Assembly (NCBI GenBank): GCA_964599275.1
Contig: CAZRFK010000005.1
Location: forward strand, 1 to 55,497
Length of the DNA: 55,497 bases
DNA from: PUMD01 sp964599275
GTDB lineage: Bacteria > Bacillota > Sulfobacillia > SLMV01
Direction: 5' to 3'
Part shown: positions 40,370 to 50,122 of the stretch, piece by piece
How positions within the stretch are numbered: position 1 is the first letter of the stretch
Layout: each line of letters starts with the position of its first letter
Notes under the pieces: generated by a model
Database searches by the model: none
What the model was told of the DNA's origin: nothing
What the model saw: only the letters and a program-made list of their open reading frames with translations
Program-made: the position numbers and the translations under genes

Positions 40370-40950
40370 CCATCATCAGAAAAGATATTCTCTCTCACTG
40401 CAAAGCCGCTCTTGCCCATCGCCTGACCCAAATTGTAATAGGTATTTCTGGCGTAACTTATCATTTCTTCAGGATGGGGCAGAATTTCATCCCTGTCGCC
40501 TACCCATTTGGAGGCAACATGAGTCCGCTTCACCTGTCCAACAAAGTAGTCATGACTCTGCAATGAAACGCATTTTATGACCTCACATTCAAGGTTTATC
40601 GGACATTCTTTAATAAGTGGTGCATACTCCAAAACATCAGGCTCCGCTGGTGTTAATTGCGTAGCTGCAAATTTATCGACATCTCGCCCAGAGACAACAC
40701 CACAGTAATCCAGGGCAGCGAATGTTTCATTATCAGGTAAATTGATCACAAACTCGCGGCTTTTATCAATCAGGTCGTAAGAATAACGGTTCGGGCGAAC
40801 TCCCACCCCCACTGCAGGAGGATCAGATGCCAGTACACCTGTCCACGCTATTGTGATTATATTTTTCTTTCCCGTCTCATCTGCACAGCTGACCATAACA
40901 GCCGGCACCGGATAAAGGTTGGCACCGGGCTCTTTCATCTTTTTGTTCAT
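40366..40950 (-). CDS. Flavin reductase-like FMN-binding split-barrel protein
   Basis: 194-residue cytosolic flavoprotein of the flavin-reductase/flavoredoxin family. Motifs: PVPAVMVSCADETGKKNIITIAWTGVLASDPPAVGVGVRP (blocks), REFVINLP, DYCGVVSGRDVDKF, EVIKCVSLQSHDYFVGQVKRTHV (blocks). Typical small split-barrel binding FMN. Substrate unknown: flavin reduction, or electron transfer in anaerobes with rubredoxin-like partners. Start ATG with GGAAGGG about ten bases away. Coupled to sfsA. It is separated from the upstream amidohydrolase by a terminator. Confidence 0.88.
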   Translation of the reverse strand: MNKKMKEPGANLYPVPAVMVSCADETGKKNIITIAWTGVLASDPPAVGVGVRPNRYSYDLIDKSREFVINLPDNETFAALDYCGVVSGRDVDKFAATQLTPAEPDVLEYAPLIKECPINLECEVIKCVSLQSHDYFVGQVKRTHVASKWVGDRDEILPHPEEMISYARNTYYNLGQAMGKSGFAVRENIFSDDG

Positions 40951-40981
40951 ACTCTATATTCCCTTCCATAATCCTCATGAG

Positions 40982-41024
40982 ATTAAAACTGCCCGAACAC
41001 CAATATCTAAAGCGTCCGGGCAGT
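40982..41024 (-). terminator. Rho-independent terminator of the amidohydrolase gene
   Basis: Minus strand: ACTGCCCGGACGC pairs with GTGTTCGGGCAGT (13 bp with G-T pairs) around a loop of about 11 bases, then TTTTAAT. It starts about 20 bases after the amidohydrolase stop. Confidence 0.78.
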
Positions 41025-41043
41025 ACCATTCGATAAACTGGAA

Positions 41044-42237
41044 TCAGGCCAGGCAGTCATCTTTTTCTACATCATAAACGACATCACCTTCGATGAAGGT
41101 TTTCAGACATTTACTCAAATTGCTCAGAGGGTTGCCGTCAAAAATGGCAATATCTGCGTCCTTGCCTTCATCCAAGCTACCCATCCTGTCAGCTACACCC
41201 ATTGCTTCTGCCGGGTAAATGGTAATGGCCTTGAGAGCTTCTTCCTCAGGCATTCCTTCCCTAACAGCTATTCCGGTCACATCACGTAACCAGCGCGTTC
41301 CTGAAGAGGTGTCCATCTGAATGCACACCTTGACTCCGGCCCTAGCCATGATTCCTGCATTTTTGATGGTTACGTCTTTCAGTTCCATCTTTCCCCGCCC
41401 CATCAACAGAGGGCCGACAATGCAGGGAACGTCTTTTTCTGCCAGGATATCCTTGATTTTGTATCCTTCAGTGACATGCTCCAGAGTATAGTTGATGTCA
41501 AACTCCTCCGCTATACGTATGGCAGTTATTATGTCATCCGCACGGTGACAATGAATATGTGCCGTCATTTCCCCGGTGAGAACTTTAGCTAAACTTTCCC
41601 ACTTGAGGTTCCGGTCCGGGGGAGTTGCATCCTCATCTTCTTCAGCTTTATCCTCGTATCTTTCCATCTTTTCCAGGTAATTTCGGGCCGATACCAGCGC
41701 ATCTCTAAGTATGGCTGCATTACCCATTCTGGTGGCAGGCATTTTGCTGCGGCCCTGTCCGTATACACGTTTGGGGTTTTCACCCAGAGCCATTTTCATT
41801 CCTTCTGTTCCTGGAACCACCATCTCATCAACAGTGTTGCCTCGAAGCTTTATGACCATGCCGGTACCACCAATTATATTGGTACTGCCGGGCTGTGTAT
41901 ATACAGTGGTTACTCCACCAGCAAGAACATCTTTATAAGCCGGATCCTGCGGGTTCAGGGAGTCAATCCCCCGCAGCTGAGGAGTAACCGGTTCGGTTGC
42001 TTCATTGCCATCGGAAGTAGCCCGGGTGCGAGGTTCTCCGAATAACCCCAGATGGCTGTGACCATCGAAAAGGCCCGGGGTGACCCACTTACCTGTAGCA
42101 TCGACAACTTCAGCTTCTTCTGGAACTTCGACGTCAGTGCCGACTGCTTCTATCTTGCCGTCTTTGACCAATACAGTAGCGTTGTCTTTTACTCCCTGGG
42201 TGATGGTGAGCACTTTTCCGTTAACTATCGCTAACAA
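41044..42237 (-). CDS. Amidohydrolase (imidazolonepropionase-like)
   Basis: 397-residue TIM-barrel metal hydrolase of the HutI/COG1228-like group. Opening beta-sandwich (LAIVNGKVLTI), then the metal-binding HSH in GLFDGHSHLGLFGEP, a Lys/Arg-rich stretch, HIHCHRADDI and TLEHVTEGYKI with further metal ligands, IQMDTSSGTRWLRD with the Asp, and the closing ADIAIFDGNPLS. Substrate cannot be read. Start at the TTG at 42237, eight bases after AAGGAGG. The frame runs back to 42273 without a site. Alone between two terminators, in a region of peptidases, so a peptide-derived amide is a guess. Confidence 0.88.
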   Translation of the reverse strand: MLAIVNGKVLTITQGVKDNATVLVKDGKIEAVGTDVEVPEEAEVVDATGKWVTPGLFDGHSHLGLFGEPRTRATSDGNEATEPVTPQLRGIDSLNPQDPAYKDVLAGGVTTVYTQPGSTNIIGGTGMVIKLRGNTVDEMVVPGTEGMKMALGENPKRVYGQGRSKMPATRMGNAAILRDALVSARNYLEKMERYEDKAEEDEDATPPDRNLKWESLAKVLTGEMTAHIHCHRADDIITAIRIAEEFDINYTLEHVTEGYKIKDILAEKDVPCIVGPLLMGRGKMELKDVTIKNAGIMARAGVKVCIQMDTSSGTRWLRDVTGIAVREGMPEEEALKAITIYPAEAMGVADRMGSLDEGKDADIAIFDGNPLSNLSKCLKTFIEGDVVYDVEKDDCLA

Positions 42238-42410
42238 GACACTCGCCTCCTTTTTACTGGTACACCTACGCAATTCACCGCAGTGTACACCAAAGCCAAT
42301 CGTCCGGGCAGCACTCTGCTACCCATCAGATTGATTATTCGCCAAGCGAACTTATTTTCCTGCCGAGCTATTAAACCAACAAACAGCAAACCCCAAGGCC
42401 TAAATTGCAA

Positions 42411-42440
42411 AATCCCGGTCAGGATATCTCTGTCCTGACC
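42411..42440 (-). terminator. Hairpin after S9 peptidase gene 1
   Basis: Minus strand: GGTCAGGA (42433-42440) pairs with TCCTGACC (42417-42424), then GGGATTTTG. About 100 bases after the peptidase stop, with only short T-tract support. The region 42238-42539 otherwise shows no gene. Confidence 0.5.
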
Positions 42441-42539
42441 AGGATGGATTTGTATGTCTTACTCGCGAGAAGGGGTTTCCCTTTTTCACCCCGTCAAAAA
42501 ACAGCAATCCTTACTCACATCTGAGGTATTAACTACATC

Positions 42540-44561
42540 TCAAATATGGTCATCAAACCAGTCCAACATTCTTCTGAGTCGGTCAACACGATTATGGGGT
42601 TTACCGGATCGCGACAATTCATGGTTTTCATCAGCATATCGAACGAACCTGCATTCCACACCCAACCTTTTTAAAGCCACATACCATTGCTCCGCCTGCT
42701 CCATAGGACAGCGGTAATCCTCTTCAGCATGCACTATCAATATCGGTGTAGATACATTCGGTGCATGGCGGATCGCGGAACGGGACATAATGAAATCTTC
42801 TGATTCCCATAAATCCGCTCCTCCCATGCCGCGCCGATTGCTGTAAAAGCCAATGTCACTGCAACCGTACTTGGTATACAAGTTTGAAATAGATCGGAAA
42901 GTGACAGCAGCTGAAAATCGATCGGTTTGTGAAACTATCCAGTTGGTCATGTAACCACCGTAGCTACCGCCTGTAACTCCAAGGCGATCCTCATCAACCC
43001 ACCGAAGATTGGAGGCGTAATCAGCAGCACCCATCAAATCACGGTAATCGTTGCCACCCCAGTCACCTATAACTCCCTTTAGATGTCTTTCACCGTAACC
43101 TCGGCTGCCGCGTGGATTAGTGAACATGACCCCCCAGCCTGATGCAGCTAAAAGCTGATACTCTTGGAAGAAAACCTCTCCACTTGTCCCTGCTGGTCCA
43201 CCATGAATTTCTAGAACCAGAGGATATTCTTCGCCCTCACAGTAATCCACAGGTTTCATTATCCAACCTTCAATTTCCCAGCCTTCAGCACCGGTGAAAG
43301 TGACCCGCTCGGGACGACTCAGATTCACTTCCTCCGCGAGAAGCCAATCATTGAAGTTGGTGAACTTGACGGGTTCCTCTCCTGAACGCATAACCCACAA
43401 ATCTCCTGGGCTATCCCAGTCGGCTCCTACATAGGCGATGACCGGTGTCCCCTGCTGGTTGACTGAATATGATGTGACGACAGCGGGATTTTCCGTCAGC
43501 TTGCGGCAGTTACCCTCAAGATCAGTTTCATAAAGACGGCTCACGCCTCCATCAGTGAGGCTGAACACTATTGACTCACCATCGTGACACCAGATTGGTT
43601 GAGCTCCTCCGGCGTCGAATCTAACATCAGTTCCCACACTGTTGCCAACGCTGCGATCCAATTCCTCGGTAAGAGAAGTCCTCTCCCCGTCAGCATAAAG
43701 GCACAGTTCAGTATTGACTGCTATTTCACTGCCGCGGCTGTTACCAAAAAATGCAATACAGGCACCGTCGGGTGACATACGTGGATGACTGACCGATCCT
43801 TCTCCGTCAGTCAACCGTTTGGAATCTCCGCCATCAGCTGGAACCTCGTAAAGATCAGACACATAATACATTTCTTCCTCAGGGCGCCTGCTGGAGGTAA
43901 ATAGAATCTTCTCCCCATCTGATGACCAGGATGGCGACCCATCATCAAAGTCAGAATTGGTAAGCTGTATGGTCTCATCCGAATCCACGTCGACCACCCA
44001 TATATGGCGACGCTGCTCATCTTCCATCAACCCACGGCCGTTATATTTGTACCTGAGTCGCTCCGTCACATAGACATCTGCAGATTCAGTCTCATCGCAG
44101 TCGTCATCAGCGCAGCAATTTGGTTCATCTTCCTCAATCTCACTGGCAGTAAAGGCTAAACGGCTGTTATCTGAAGACCAGGTGAGATTTCCAACCGGAC
44201 CGGAGAAATCACCTATGGGTTTTGCTTCTCCCCCGTTCCGACCAATCCGCCATATCCTCGTACTCCCACCCCGGTTAGAGATAAAAGCCAGTTCAGAACC
44301 ATCGGGGGACCAGCGCGGACAGCGGTCCCGTACCGGGTTATCGTCCATGACTGGATGGGTAAATTGGCGAACACTGTCCGGGTCATCTATTTCAGCAACC
44401 CAGATAGTACTGGAGTAGCCGTTTTTTTCTCGTTCAACATCAGTAACTACAAAAGCCACCATATCACCATCAGGAGAAATCTGCGGGTCCCCGACGAATT
44501 GCATATCATAAATATCCTCAGGTGTTATCTTGCGCTTCTCAATCGTTTTTGGAGCAGTCAT
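42540..44561 (-). CDS. S9 family (acylaminoacyl/dipeptidyl) serine peptidase 1
   Basis: 673 residues. N-terminal beta-propeller of TolB/WD40-like repeats (ISPDGDMVAFVVTD, WSPDGSELAFISN, WSSDNSRLAFTAS and so on, about 20-380), then an alpha/beta-hydrolase domain with the nucleophile GGSYGGYM, the Asp in HAEEDYRCP and the His in DENHELSRSGKP. These S9 enzymes are cytosolic oligopeptidases that clip short peptides or acylated N-termini. A CC-x4-C insertion (about residue 145) sits in the propeller. Start at 44561, one base after the nitroreductase stop, with AAAGGATG in front. A frame back to 44645 would overlap nitroreductase. Very acidic. Confidence 0.94.
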   Translation of the reverse strand: MTAPKTIEKRKITPEDIYDMQFVGDPQISPDGDMVAFVVTDVEREKNGYSSTIWVAEIDDPDSVRQFTHPVMDDNPVRDRCPRWSPDGSELAFISNRGGSTRIWRIGRNGGEAKPIGDFSGPVGNLTWSSDNSRLAFTASEIEEDEPNCCADDDCDETESADVYVTERLRYKYNGRGLMEDEQRRHIWVVDVDSDETIQLTNSDFDDGSPSWSSDGEKILFTSSRRPEEEMYYVSDLYEVPADGGDSKRLTDGEGSVSHPRMSPDGACIAFFGNSRGSEIAVNTELCLYADGERTSLTEELDRSVGNSVGTDVRFDAGGAQPIWCHDGESIVFSLTDGGVSRLYETDLEGNCRKLTENPAVVTSYSVNQQGTPVIAYVGADWDSPGDLWVMRSGEEPVKFTNFNDWLLAEEVNLSRPERVTFTGAEGWEIEGWIMKPVDYCEGEEYPLVLEIHGGPAGTSGEVFFQEYQLLAASGWGVMFTNPRGSRGYGERHLKGVIGDWGGNDYRDLMGAADYASNLRWVDEDRLGVTGGSYGGYMTNWIVSQTDRFSAAVTFRSISNLYTKYGCSDIGFYSNRRGMGGADLWESEDFIMSRSAIRHAPNVSTPILIVHAEEDYRCPMEQAEQWYVALKRLGVECRFVRYADENHELSRSGKPHNRVDRLRRMLDWFDDHI

Positions 44562-44562
44562 A

Positions 44563-45075
44563 CTAACATCCTTTCTCGCAGTCAGCAAAAGAGTTGAAAT
44601 GGTAAAGCTTTTCAAGAGGAAGTTTATCCTTAGGTTCTCCGCCACCTTCGGGGTGTCCCAGAGCCAGACACACCACTATTTTGTTGTCAGATGGAATTTC
44701 AAGCTGCTGGCGAACTCCTTCTTCTTCCCATATACCCAACCAGATAGTTCCCAGTCCTTTTTCTACAGCTGCGATTTCCATCTGAGTCATGGAAATGATC
44801 ACATCGGCAACTGAGCCTGCTTTTCCATCATCGGTGGTAAAGCCAAAAACCAAAACACCGGCATCGGCCACAAAATCCTGCATTGAGGCTTCACGAACCA
44901 CCTTCTTAATCTTGTCCGGTTTATTGACAACTACAAAACGCCTTGCCTGGCGGTTACGGGATGTTGCAGCCCAACGGCCTGCTTCCATAACGTATTCCAA
45001 ATCTTCCTGCTTCACCGATTCACCGGTAAAATCGCGGACGCTGTAACGAGCCCTGCACAAATCTAAAACCTTCAT
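44563..45075 (-). CDS. Nitroreductase family protein
   Basis: 170-residue FMN-dependent oxidoreductase of the nitroreductase family. N-terminus RYSVRDFTGESV is the classical FMN-phosphate signature, followed by AGRWAATSRNRQARRFVVV, ADAGVLVFGF, and the C-terminal EKGLGTIWLGIW and VVCLALGHPEG. Short for the family (about 170-220), but complete. AAGGAGGG lies before the ATG. Followed by the S9 peptidase with a one-base gap, so the two are an operon. Confidence 0.93.
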   Translation of the reverse strand: MKVLDLCRARYSVRDFTGESVKQEDLEYVMEAGRWAATSRNRQARRFVVVNKPDKIKKVVREASMQDFVADAGVLVFGFTTDDGKAGSVADVIISMTQMEIAAVEKGLGTIWLGIWEEEGVRQQLEIPSDNKIVVCLALGHPEGGGEPKDKLPLEKLYHFNSFADCEKGC

Positions 45076-45138
45076 AGACCACCCTCCTTCGAAGATTTTA
45101 CGTCTAATTAACCCGTCATGTTTATCACGATTTCACCA

Positions 45139-45167
45139 ATTATCAGGTAAGTCCTGCTGCATCACAA
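45139..45167 (-). promoter_or_regulatory. Predicted promoter for the nitroreductase/S9 operon
   Basis: Minus-strand TTGTGA (45162-45167) and GATAAT (45139-45144), 17-base spacer. A hairpin CCCCTG/CAGGGG (about 45177-45200) lies just upstream of the -35 and could be an operator. Confidence 0.4.
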
Positions 45168-45275
45168 CAATTAATCCCCTGACTATCGGCAAGCAGGGGA
45201 GGATAAACCATACGGTTTGCAGAATATTACTAATCACAAACTGAATCTGTTGATGTTATTGGGAGGTCATCAGGA

Positions 45276-45725
45276 TTGACCGACGTTAATACCGCTGCAA
45301 TTGTACCGATAGTCTTTTCTGCAATATATATTTTGTGTTTGCTGGGAGTTGTGGCCATCGGTTTGTACGTCTACGGAGATATAAACCAGATTCAGGATGG
45401 TTTATTACCCTCGCAATTCTGGACAGCCAGCAACGCTTACCGTCATTTCATCAGCCTGACTGGAAGAGTATTATCAATAATGCTGGGGCTGACTGCTGCG
45501 ACAATTGGTCTGGCAAGTGAAAACACAATACGTGGCCTGTTATCTTTGGTCGGCGGTGCCCTTATTACCATGATGGCCTGGTCTCTACTTCCTCATGTTT
45601 ATTTTCCGGGCATAGACTTCTCTCCGTGGCTCTTGTGGTTGGCAGATAACATCTATTGGCTTCTTGGCACCTGGATGGTCATCACCTCATTTTACACTTT
45701 GAGGGAAAAAATAGCTGACGGCTGA
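45276..45725 (+). CDS. Four-helix membrane protein of unknown function
   Basis: 149 residues, almost entirely hydrophobic: four membrane segments at about 9-30, 60-80, 86-107 and 117-141, with short polar loops (DINQIQDGLLPSQFW; SNAYRHF). No family recognised. Start is a TTG nine bases after GGGAGG, a strong site that supports expression. Monocistronic and convergent with the next gene, with only 24 bases between stops. Confidence 0.6.
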   Translation: MTDVNTAAIVPIVFSAIYILCLLGVVAIGLYVYGDINQIQDGLLPSQFWTASNAYRHFISLTGRVLSIMLGLTAATIGLASENTIRGLLSLVGGALITMMAWSLLPHVYFPGIDFSPWLLWLADNIYWLLGTWMVITSFYTLREKIADG

Positions 45726-45749
45726 TATAGTCAAACTGGTGCTGCATGC

Positions 45750-46373
45750 TCAAAAGTCTATAGCCGGCTTCTCTTTCTGTTTGTTCAGGTATCTTCTCAT
45801 TTCAATCCAGACAAGAGCTACTGCAAGCGCAATCAAAATTGGCGTGAGGTAAATATATAATTCGGATCTACCAAGTCCACCCATGCTGGTAGTAGCTTCC
45901 CCTTCACCATTGAAACGAGCCTGTATGTACATGACCTCAGTTATCTGTGTGCTGTCCCCGAGCCTTCCCCGGTAGGTGACTCTCCACTGCAGGGGACTGG
46001 ATTCAGTATGGACCTCCTCCACAGCGAGTTCGGACGGAACCTGCTGCTCCGCCCGCATGACAACTTCATCTGGAACTTCAGCTGGCAAAAACCACAGGGT
46101 CCAGGAAGTCGCCAGAAGAAGCACCACTACAGCTGCAGTTCGCACAAGAGTAGATTTCTGTCTGCTGTCCAACTGAAGATGTGTTTTCTGATCACCAACC
46201 ACGAAAGAATCCTCATCAGTGAAATATCCCTCTTCTTCTATTTCAGCTCTCTTTTCCGGAGGCTCATATTCCTCTGGTTTAGTTTTATCGCTCAACACTC
46301 TGAACCAGACAAACCCCAGATAAACCAGACTCGCAAATAAAGGTATCAGGGGCCAAAAATTATAAGAATTCAT
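45750..46373 (-). CDS. Membrane protein with acidic linker, unknown function
   Basis: 207 residues. N-terminal membrane segment (about 5-24), an acidic cytosolic or linker stretch with a PPEKR-EIEEEGYF motif (about 35-65), a second membrane segment (about 77-95), a soluble domain of about 75 residues, and a third membrane segment near 176-190 before a basic tail (RRYLNKQKEKP). No family recognised. GGGGGGAGAG lies directly before the ATG at 46373. The frame opens back to 46427 without need. Convergent with the small membrane gene. Confidence 0.55.
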   Translation of the reverse strand: MNSYNFWPLIPLFASLVYLGFVWFRVLSDKTKPEEYEPPEKRAEIEEEGYFTDEDSFVVGDQKTHLQLDSRQKSTLVRTAAVVVLLLATSWTLWFLPAEVPDEVVMRAEQQVPSELAVEEVHTESSPLQWRVTYRGRLGDSTQITEVMYIQARFNGEGEATTSMGGLGRSELYIYLTPILIALAVALVWIEMRRYLNKQKEKPAIDF

Positions 46374-46864
46374 CCTCTCCCCCCTTGATCTGTTATTATG
46401 ATTATTTATAAATTCTTTCTCAGACAACCCAGACCTGCCAAATTGGAAAAATTACTAATTATCGCTCCAAGAATCAAAGGCTTTAAACAAATCTGTGTTG
46501 CGTTTTTTATGCTTACACGCAGTAAGGTGAAACTGATTTGAGTGCAGGTGTAATATGGTAGTTGGAACAGCTAACCGCGGTGACCAGCTTCAACAATCCA
46601 TTGCCGATTGCTTTTCCTGTTAGCAGTCTGCTTCAAAGAACCGTATGTTCCGCCTTGTACCCTTCACAAACACGGACTAGAATAATAATGTTGCCATGTA
46701 GCCGGAAAAAATTATGCTTTAACTATCGACACTGAGCCTGGAGAATTCTATCCAAGAATTTCACCAAAAATAGACACTGTTTTGATGGTCGTGAGTCTGA
46801 TTTACCTGAGAAGCAACGCATTCCATACCCCAACTTCAGACGTCTACTCAAAGGAGGCAAAAGC
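46374..46864. other. Intergenic region upstream of iadA, no gene seen
   Basis: About 490 bases between divergent genes. No open frame with a ribosome site. A 6-bp repeat pair TTACAC...GTGTAA (about 46514-46554) and GTTG...AGCT / AGCT..CAAC (about 46561-46594) around an inner GGT/ACC could form hairpins. No known riboswitch was recognised. The iadA ribosome site AAAGGAGG (46852-46859) closes it. Confidence 0.35.
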
Positions 46865-48034
46865 ATGACCGATTCAACAGATTTTCTACCGGAGTTTACC
46901 ATCATAACTAATGCACATGTTCTCGCCCCAGAAGAGCAGGGTATAAAAAATGTGCTCATAGCTGGAAATAAAATCTTCCGGATTACAACCGAAAATATAG
47001 AACTACCAGCCCACCTTGATCCGGTAAAGAAATTCGATCTCGAAGGTAATTACCTTACCCCCGGTTTCATAGATGGACATGTACATATTATCGGTGGAGG
47101 TGGTGAGGGAGGACCTGCAACCCGTACTCCTGAAATCACCCTGAGTCGACTGAGCAAAGCAGGGGTAACCACAGTAATGGGGGTTTTGGGAACTGATGGG
47201 ACCACCCGCAGCCTGAATGCTTTACTGGCCAAATGCCAGGCTCTGAGAGAAGAAGGTTTGTCTGCGTGGATCTACACTGGTGCATATCAGGTACCTACTC
47301 CTACCATACTGGAATCGATTCGCCAAGATATGGCCCTTTTGGAAGCAGTTCTTGGAACCAAAGTCGCCATTTCCGACCACAGATCTTCACAACCCACCCA
47401 TGCACAGCTGCGTCATGTTGTCTCAGAAAGCCGCGTTGGCGGTATGCTTGGCGGAAAACCTGGACTGGTACATATGCATGTAGGTAGCGGTGAGAACGGT
47501 CTTGAGCCAATATTTGAGCTCTTGAGAAAAACCGAAATACCAGCATCGCAATTTTATCCCACACATGTTTCCCGTTCCAAGGAACTCCTGGTTCAGGCAG
47601 CTGAACTTACCCGTAAAGGAGGTACAGTGGACGTAACAGCTGGCACAAAAGCTGCACAGGCAGTGCAATTTCTGTGGGAGCAGGAGGCTGTACCAGGAAG
47701 GATAACGTTAAGTTCTGATGCCAACGGCAGTAAGCCGCGTTTCAATACCAAGGGTGAATTTGTAGGGCTGGGAGTTGGTTCACCAGACACGATCCTGTCA
47801 ACAGTTCAGGATCTTAACCAGGCTGGCGTCCCGATTTCTGACGCTCTGGCCCTCGTCACTGAAAATCCTGCGCGTCAGATGGATCTGGTTGGGCAAAAAG
47901 GAGAAATAATTACCGGGTACGATGCGGACCTGCTGTGTCTCAACAAAGAAGATCTTACCCTGAGACACGTCTGGGCCAAGGGCCAGACACTGGTTGAAGA
48001 AGGCGAGCCAAAAGTCCTGGGCACCTTTGAATAG
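46865..48034 (+). CDS. iadA: Isoaspartyl dipeptidase
   Basis: 389-residue zinc amidohydrolase that releases isoaspartate from dipeptides, a step in clearing damaged proteins. TIM-barrel metal motif GFIDGHVHIIGGGGEGGPATRTPEI (blocks) with the HxH and Gly-rich loop of IadA, then the SDHRSSQP block, HMHVGSG, FYPTHVSRSKELL and SSDANGSKPRFN (metal Asp). Start ATG with AAAGGAGG. Monocistronic with its own terminator. It lies between the two S9 peptidases and near an M20 amidase, suggesting a peptide-salvage function. Confidence 0.93.
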   Translation: MTDSTDFLPEFTIITNAHVLAPEEQGIKNVLIAGNKIFRITTENIELPAHLDPVKKFDLEGNYLTPGFIDGHVHIIGGGGEGGPATRTPEITLSRLSKAGVTTVMGVLGTDGTTRSLNALLAKCQALREEGLSAWIYTGAYQVPTPTILESIRQDMALLEAVLGTKVAISDHRSSQPTHAQLRHVVSESRVGGMLGGKPGLVHMHVGSGENGLEPIFELLRKTEIPASQFYPTHVSRSKELLVQAAELTRKGGTVDVTAGTKAAQAVQFLWEQEAVPGRITLSSDANGSKPRFNTKGEFVGLGVGSPDTILSTVQDLNQAGVPISDALALVTENPARQMDLVGQKGEIITGYDADLLCLNKEDLTLRHVWAKGQTLVEEGEPKVLGTFE

Positions 48035-48050
48035 TCACACTCTGATCTGA

Positions 48051-48084
48051 GGGAGGGGAAAAACATATCCCCTCCCTTTTTTTC
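48051..48084 (+). terminator. Rho-independent terminator of iadA
   Basis: GGGAGGGG-AAAAACATAT-CCCCTCCC followed by TTTTTTT. A textbook terminator with an 8-bp perfect stem, about 17 bases after the iadA stop and before the converging S9 peptidase end. Confidence 0.9.
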
Positions 48085-48088
48085 TCTG

Positions 48089-50098
48089 TTAGAGATATTT
48101 GTCTAACCAGTTAACTATGAGCTCCAGTCGCTTGATCCTGCGCGTTGGTTTGCCTGAACGGGACAATTCATGATTCTCATCAGGAAATCGAGCAAAAACC
48201 ACTTCCTTTTTCAGTCGTTTCAGGGCCGTGTACCATTCTTCCGCCTGAGAAATTGGACAGCGAAGGTCATTTTCTGCGTGAACTATGAGAATGGGAGTCT
48301 GCACATTGCTAACGTGACTGATCGGAGAACGATCCAGGTATCCTTCGGGATTATCCCAGGGATTGCCAGGGAATTCCCATCTACCGTTGTTGAATCCTAT
48401 ATCACTGGTTCCAAACATACTGTATCGGTTGCAGGTGCTGCGCATAGTTACTGCTGCAGAAAATTCCGTGGTCTGACCGATGATCCAGTTGACCATGTAA
48501 CCGCCAAAACTACCACCGCACACACCAAGATTATCCTCATCGTAGGTTTTCTCTTTTAAGGTGTAATTCAGGCCTTTCATAAGATCCTCGTAATCTTTCC
48601 CACCCCAGTCATGGTGAGTTGCGGCATTGAACTGCTGTCCATACCCTCTGCTTCCGTGCGGATTGATGTACAACACTCCGTATCCCTTTGCAGCAAGCAC
48701 ATGAAACTCATGGTAAAAACTGTAACCATATGCGGAATGGGGACCACCATGTATCTGAAGCACAAGTGGTGGGTTATCCCCGTCATCGCAGCCAACTGGC
48801 GGGAGTATCCAACCTTCAATGGAGGCACCTTCTGCTCCTGTAAATTCTATTCTGTGTGGTTTCGTTCTCTGGACTTCATCCAACCAGGAATTTACTCGCG
48901 TTACCTGCGACAGGTTCCCATCTCTGTCGGCGACCCAGATTTCACCAGGATGCTGAGCATCTTCAGCTACAATGGCAAATTTGCTGGTTTCCTCATTGTA
49001 AGTAAAACCTGTGATGGCCCAATCGCGCTGAGTTATCTGTCTGACTTCCCCAGACGTGACATCCAGGCCATAAATATTGCACTTCCCGTGGGCGGTTGAA
49101 ATATAATACAGCTCCTGATTCTCTGAATCCCAGATCGGATCGGCAGGTGTGGAGCCAAGACGACAGTCACCGCCGACTCTGCACCCAATTCCCGTAGGAA
49201 ACTGGGGTAAAAGGTCTTCAGTTTTTCCACCATCTAAAGAAGTCAAGGCGACGGTAGGTATGGTCGCGCTGGCATATTCATTGTCATGTCCGACGTGGAA
49301 AATACGCTCCCCTGACGGGCCGAAAGACGGCTGCCTACATACCCTGTCGCTATCTGTGACTTTCAATGGTTCATCCCGTCCCGAATATACAGAACCATCG
49401 GCAGGAAACAGGTAGACATCTGTGAAATCTGCATAGTCGGGTTCAGGACAACGCGTGGCACTGGTAGCCAGATATTTTCCGTCTGGAGACCAGCTTATAC
49501 CATTGTGGCTGAATGCCCCGTCGGTAACTTGAACTGGCTCCTCTTCGGAAGAAGAATCGGAACAAACGACGAAAAGATGGGCGAATTTATCGTAAGTAAA
49601 ATCCGCTCCGTTGAGTTTATAACGCATGCGAGTTATTATTCTGACATCATCGTCGGATTCATCTTCGCCGTCATCCTGCAGAAACTCCTCATTAACAACA
49701 CCGGTAAATGCTATGTGAGAGCCATCGGGCGACCACTTGAAGCCACTTATTTTACCTTCGAAACTGGTGAGCTGTCGTGCTTCACCACCATCGACGAGCA
49801 TCACCCATATCTGATGTCCCTGGTCTCCTCTATCAGACAGAAAGGCCAACTGTTTTCCATCCGGGGAAAAGCGCGGATAAGAATCGGAATCTCCAGAGGT
49901 GAACTGCTGATGCTCTTTCCCGTCAGCACCGGTCAACCAGATACAACTTCTGTATCCTTCTCGGTCATCAGTAACTGAGCGTTTCACATAGGCCATAGTC
50001 TGCCCATCGGGAGAAAAATGCGGGTCAGACACCCAACAGTAACGATAAAGATCATCTATCTTCATTGTACGGCGGCCTCGAACTGTGCTTTTGGGCAA
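48089..50098 (-). CDS. S9 family (acylaminoacyl/dipeptidyl) serine peptidase 2
   Basis: 669-residue paralogue of the S9 peptidase encoded about 5.5 kb away. Same plan: beta-propeller (FSPDGQTMAYVKRS, FSPDGKQLAFLSD, WSPDGSHIAFTG, about 20-350), and a hydrolase domain with GGSFGGYM (Ser), HAENDLRCP (Asp) and DENHELSRSGKP (His). The two share the closing DENHELSRSGKP block. Starts at a TTG eight bases after AAGGAG; an internal ATG (about residue 12) is the fallback. Co-directional and close (24 bases) to the upstream M20 amidase gene, so probably one operon. Confidence 0.94.
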   Translation of the reverse strand: MPKSTVRGRRTMKIDDLYRYCWVSDPHFSPDGQTMAYVKRSVTDDREGYRSCIWLTGADGKEHQQFTSGDSDSYPRFSPDGKQLAFLSDRGDQGHQIWVMLVDGGEARQLTSFEGKISGFKWSPDGSHIAFTGVVNEEFLQDDGEDESDDDVRIITRMRYKLNGADFTYDKFAHLFVVCSDSSSEEEPVQVTDGAFSHNGISWSPDGKYLATSATRCPEPDYADFTDVYLFPADGSVYSGRDEPLKVTDSDRVCRQPSFGPSGERIFHVGHDNEYASATIPTVALTSLDGGKTEDLLPQFPTGIGCRVGGDCRLGSTPADPIWDSENQELYYISTAHGKCNIYGLDVTSGEVRQITQRDWAITGFTYNEETSKFAIVAEDAQHPGEIWVADRDGNLSQVTRVNSWLDEVQRTKPHRIEFTGAEGASIEGWILPPVGCDDGDNPPLVLQIHGGPHSAYGYSFYHEFHVLAAKGYGVLYINPHGSRGYGQQFNAATHHDWGGKDYEDLMKGLNYTLKEKTYDEDNLGVCGGSFGGYMVNWIIGQTTEFSAAVTMRSTCNRYSMFGTSDIGFNNGRWEFPGNPWDNPEGYLDRSPISHVSNVQTPILIVHAENDLRCPISQAEEWYTALKRLKKEVVFARFPDENHELSRSGKPTRRIKRLELIVNWLDKYL

Positions 50099-50122
50099 AA
50101 TTGAAACTCCTTCCAGTCAATA

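Noticed and set aside
46500..46620. Cobalamin-riboswitch-like region before iadA
   Set aside because: No B12-box and no fitting helices beyond short repeats; iadA is not a usual target.
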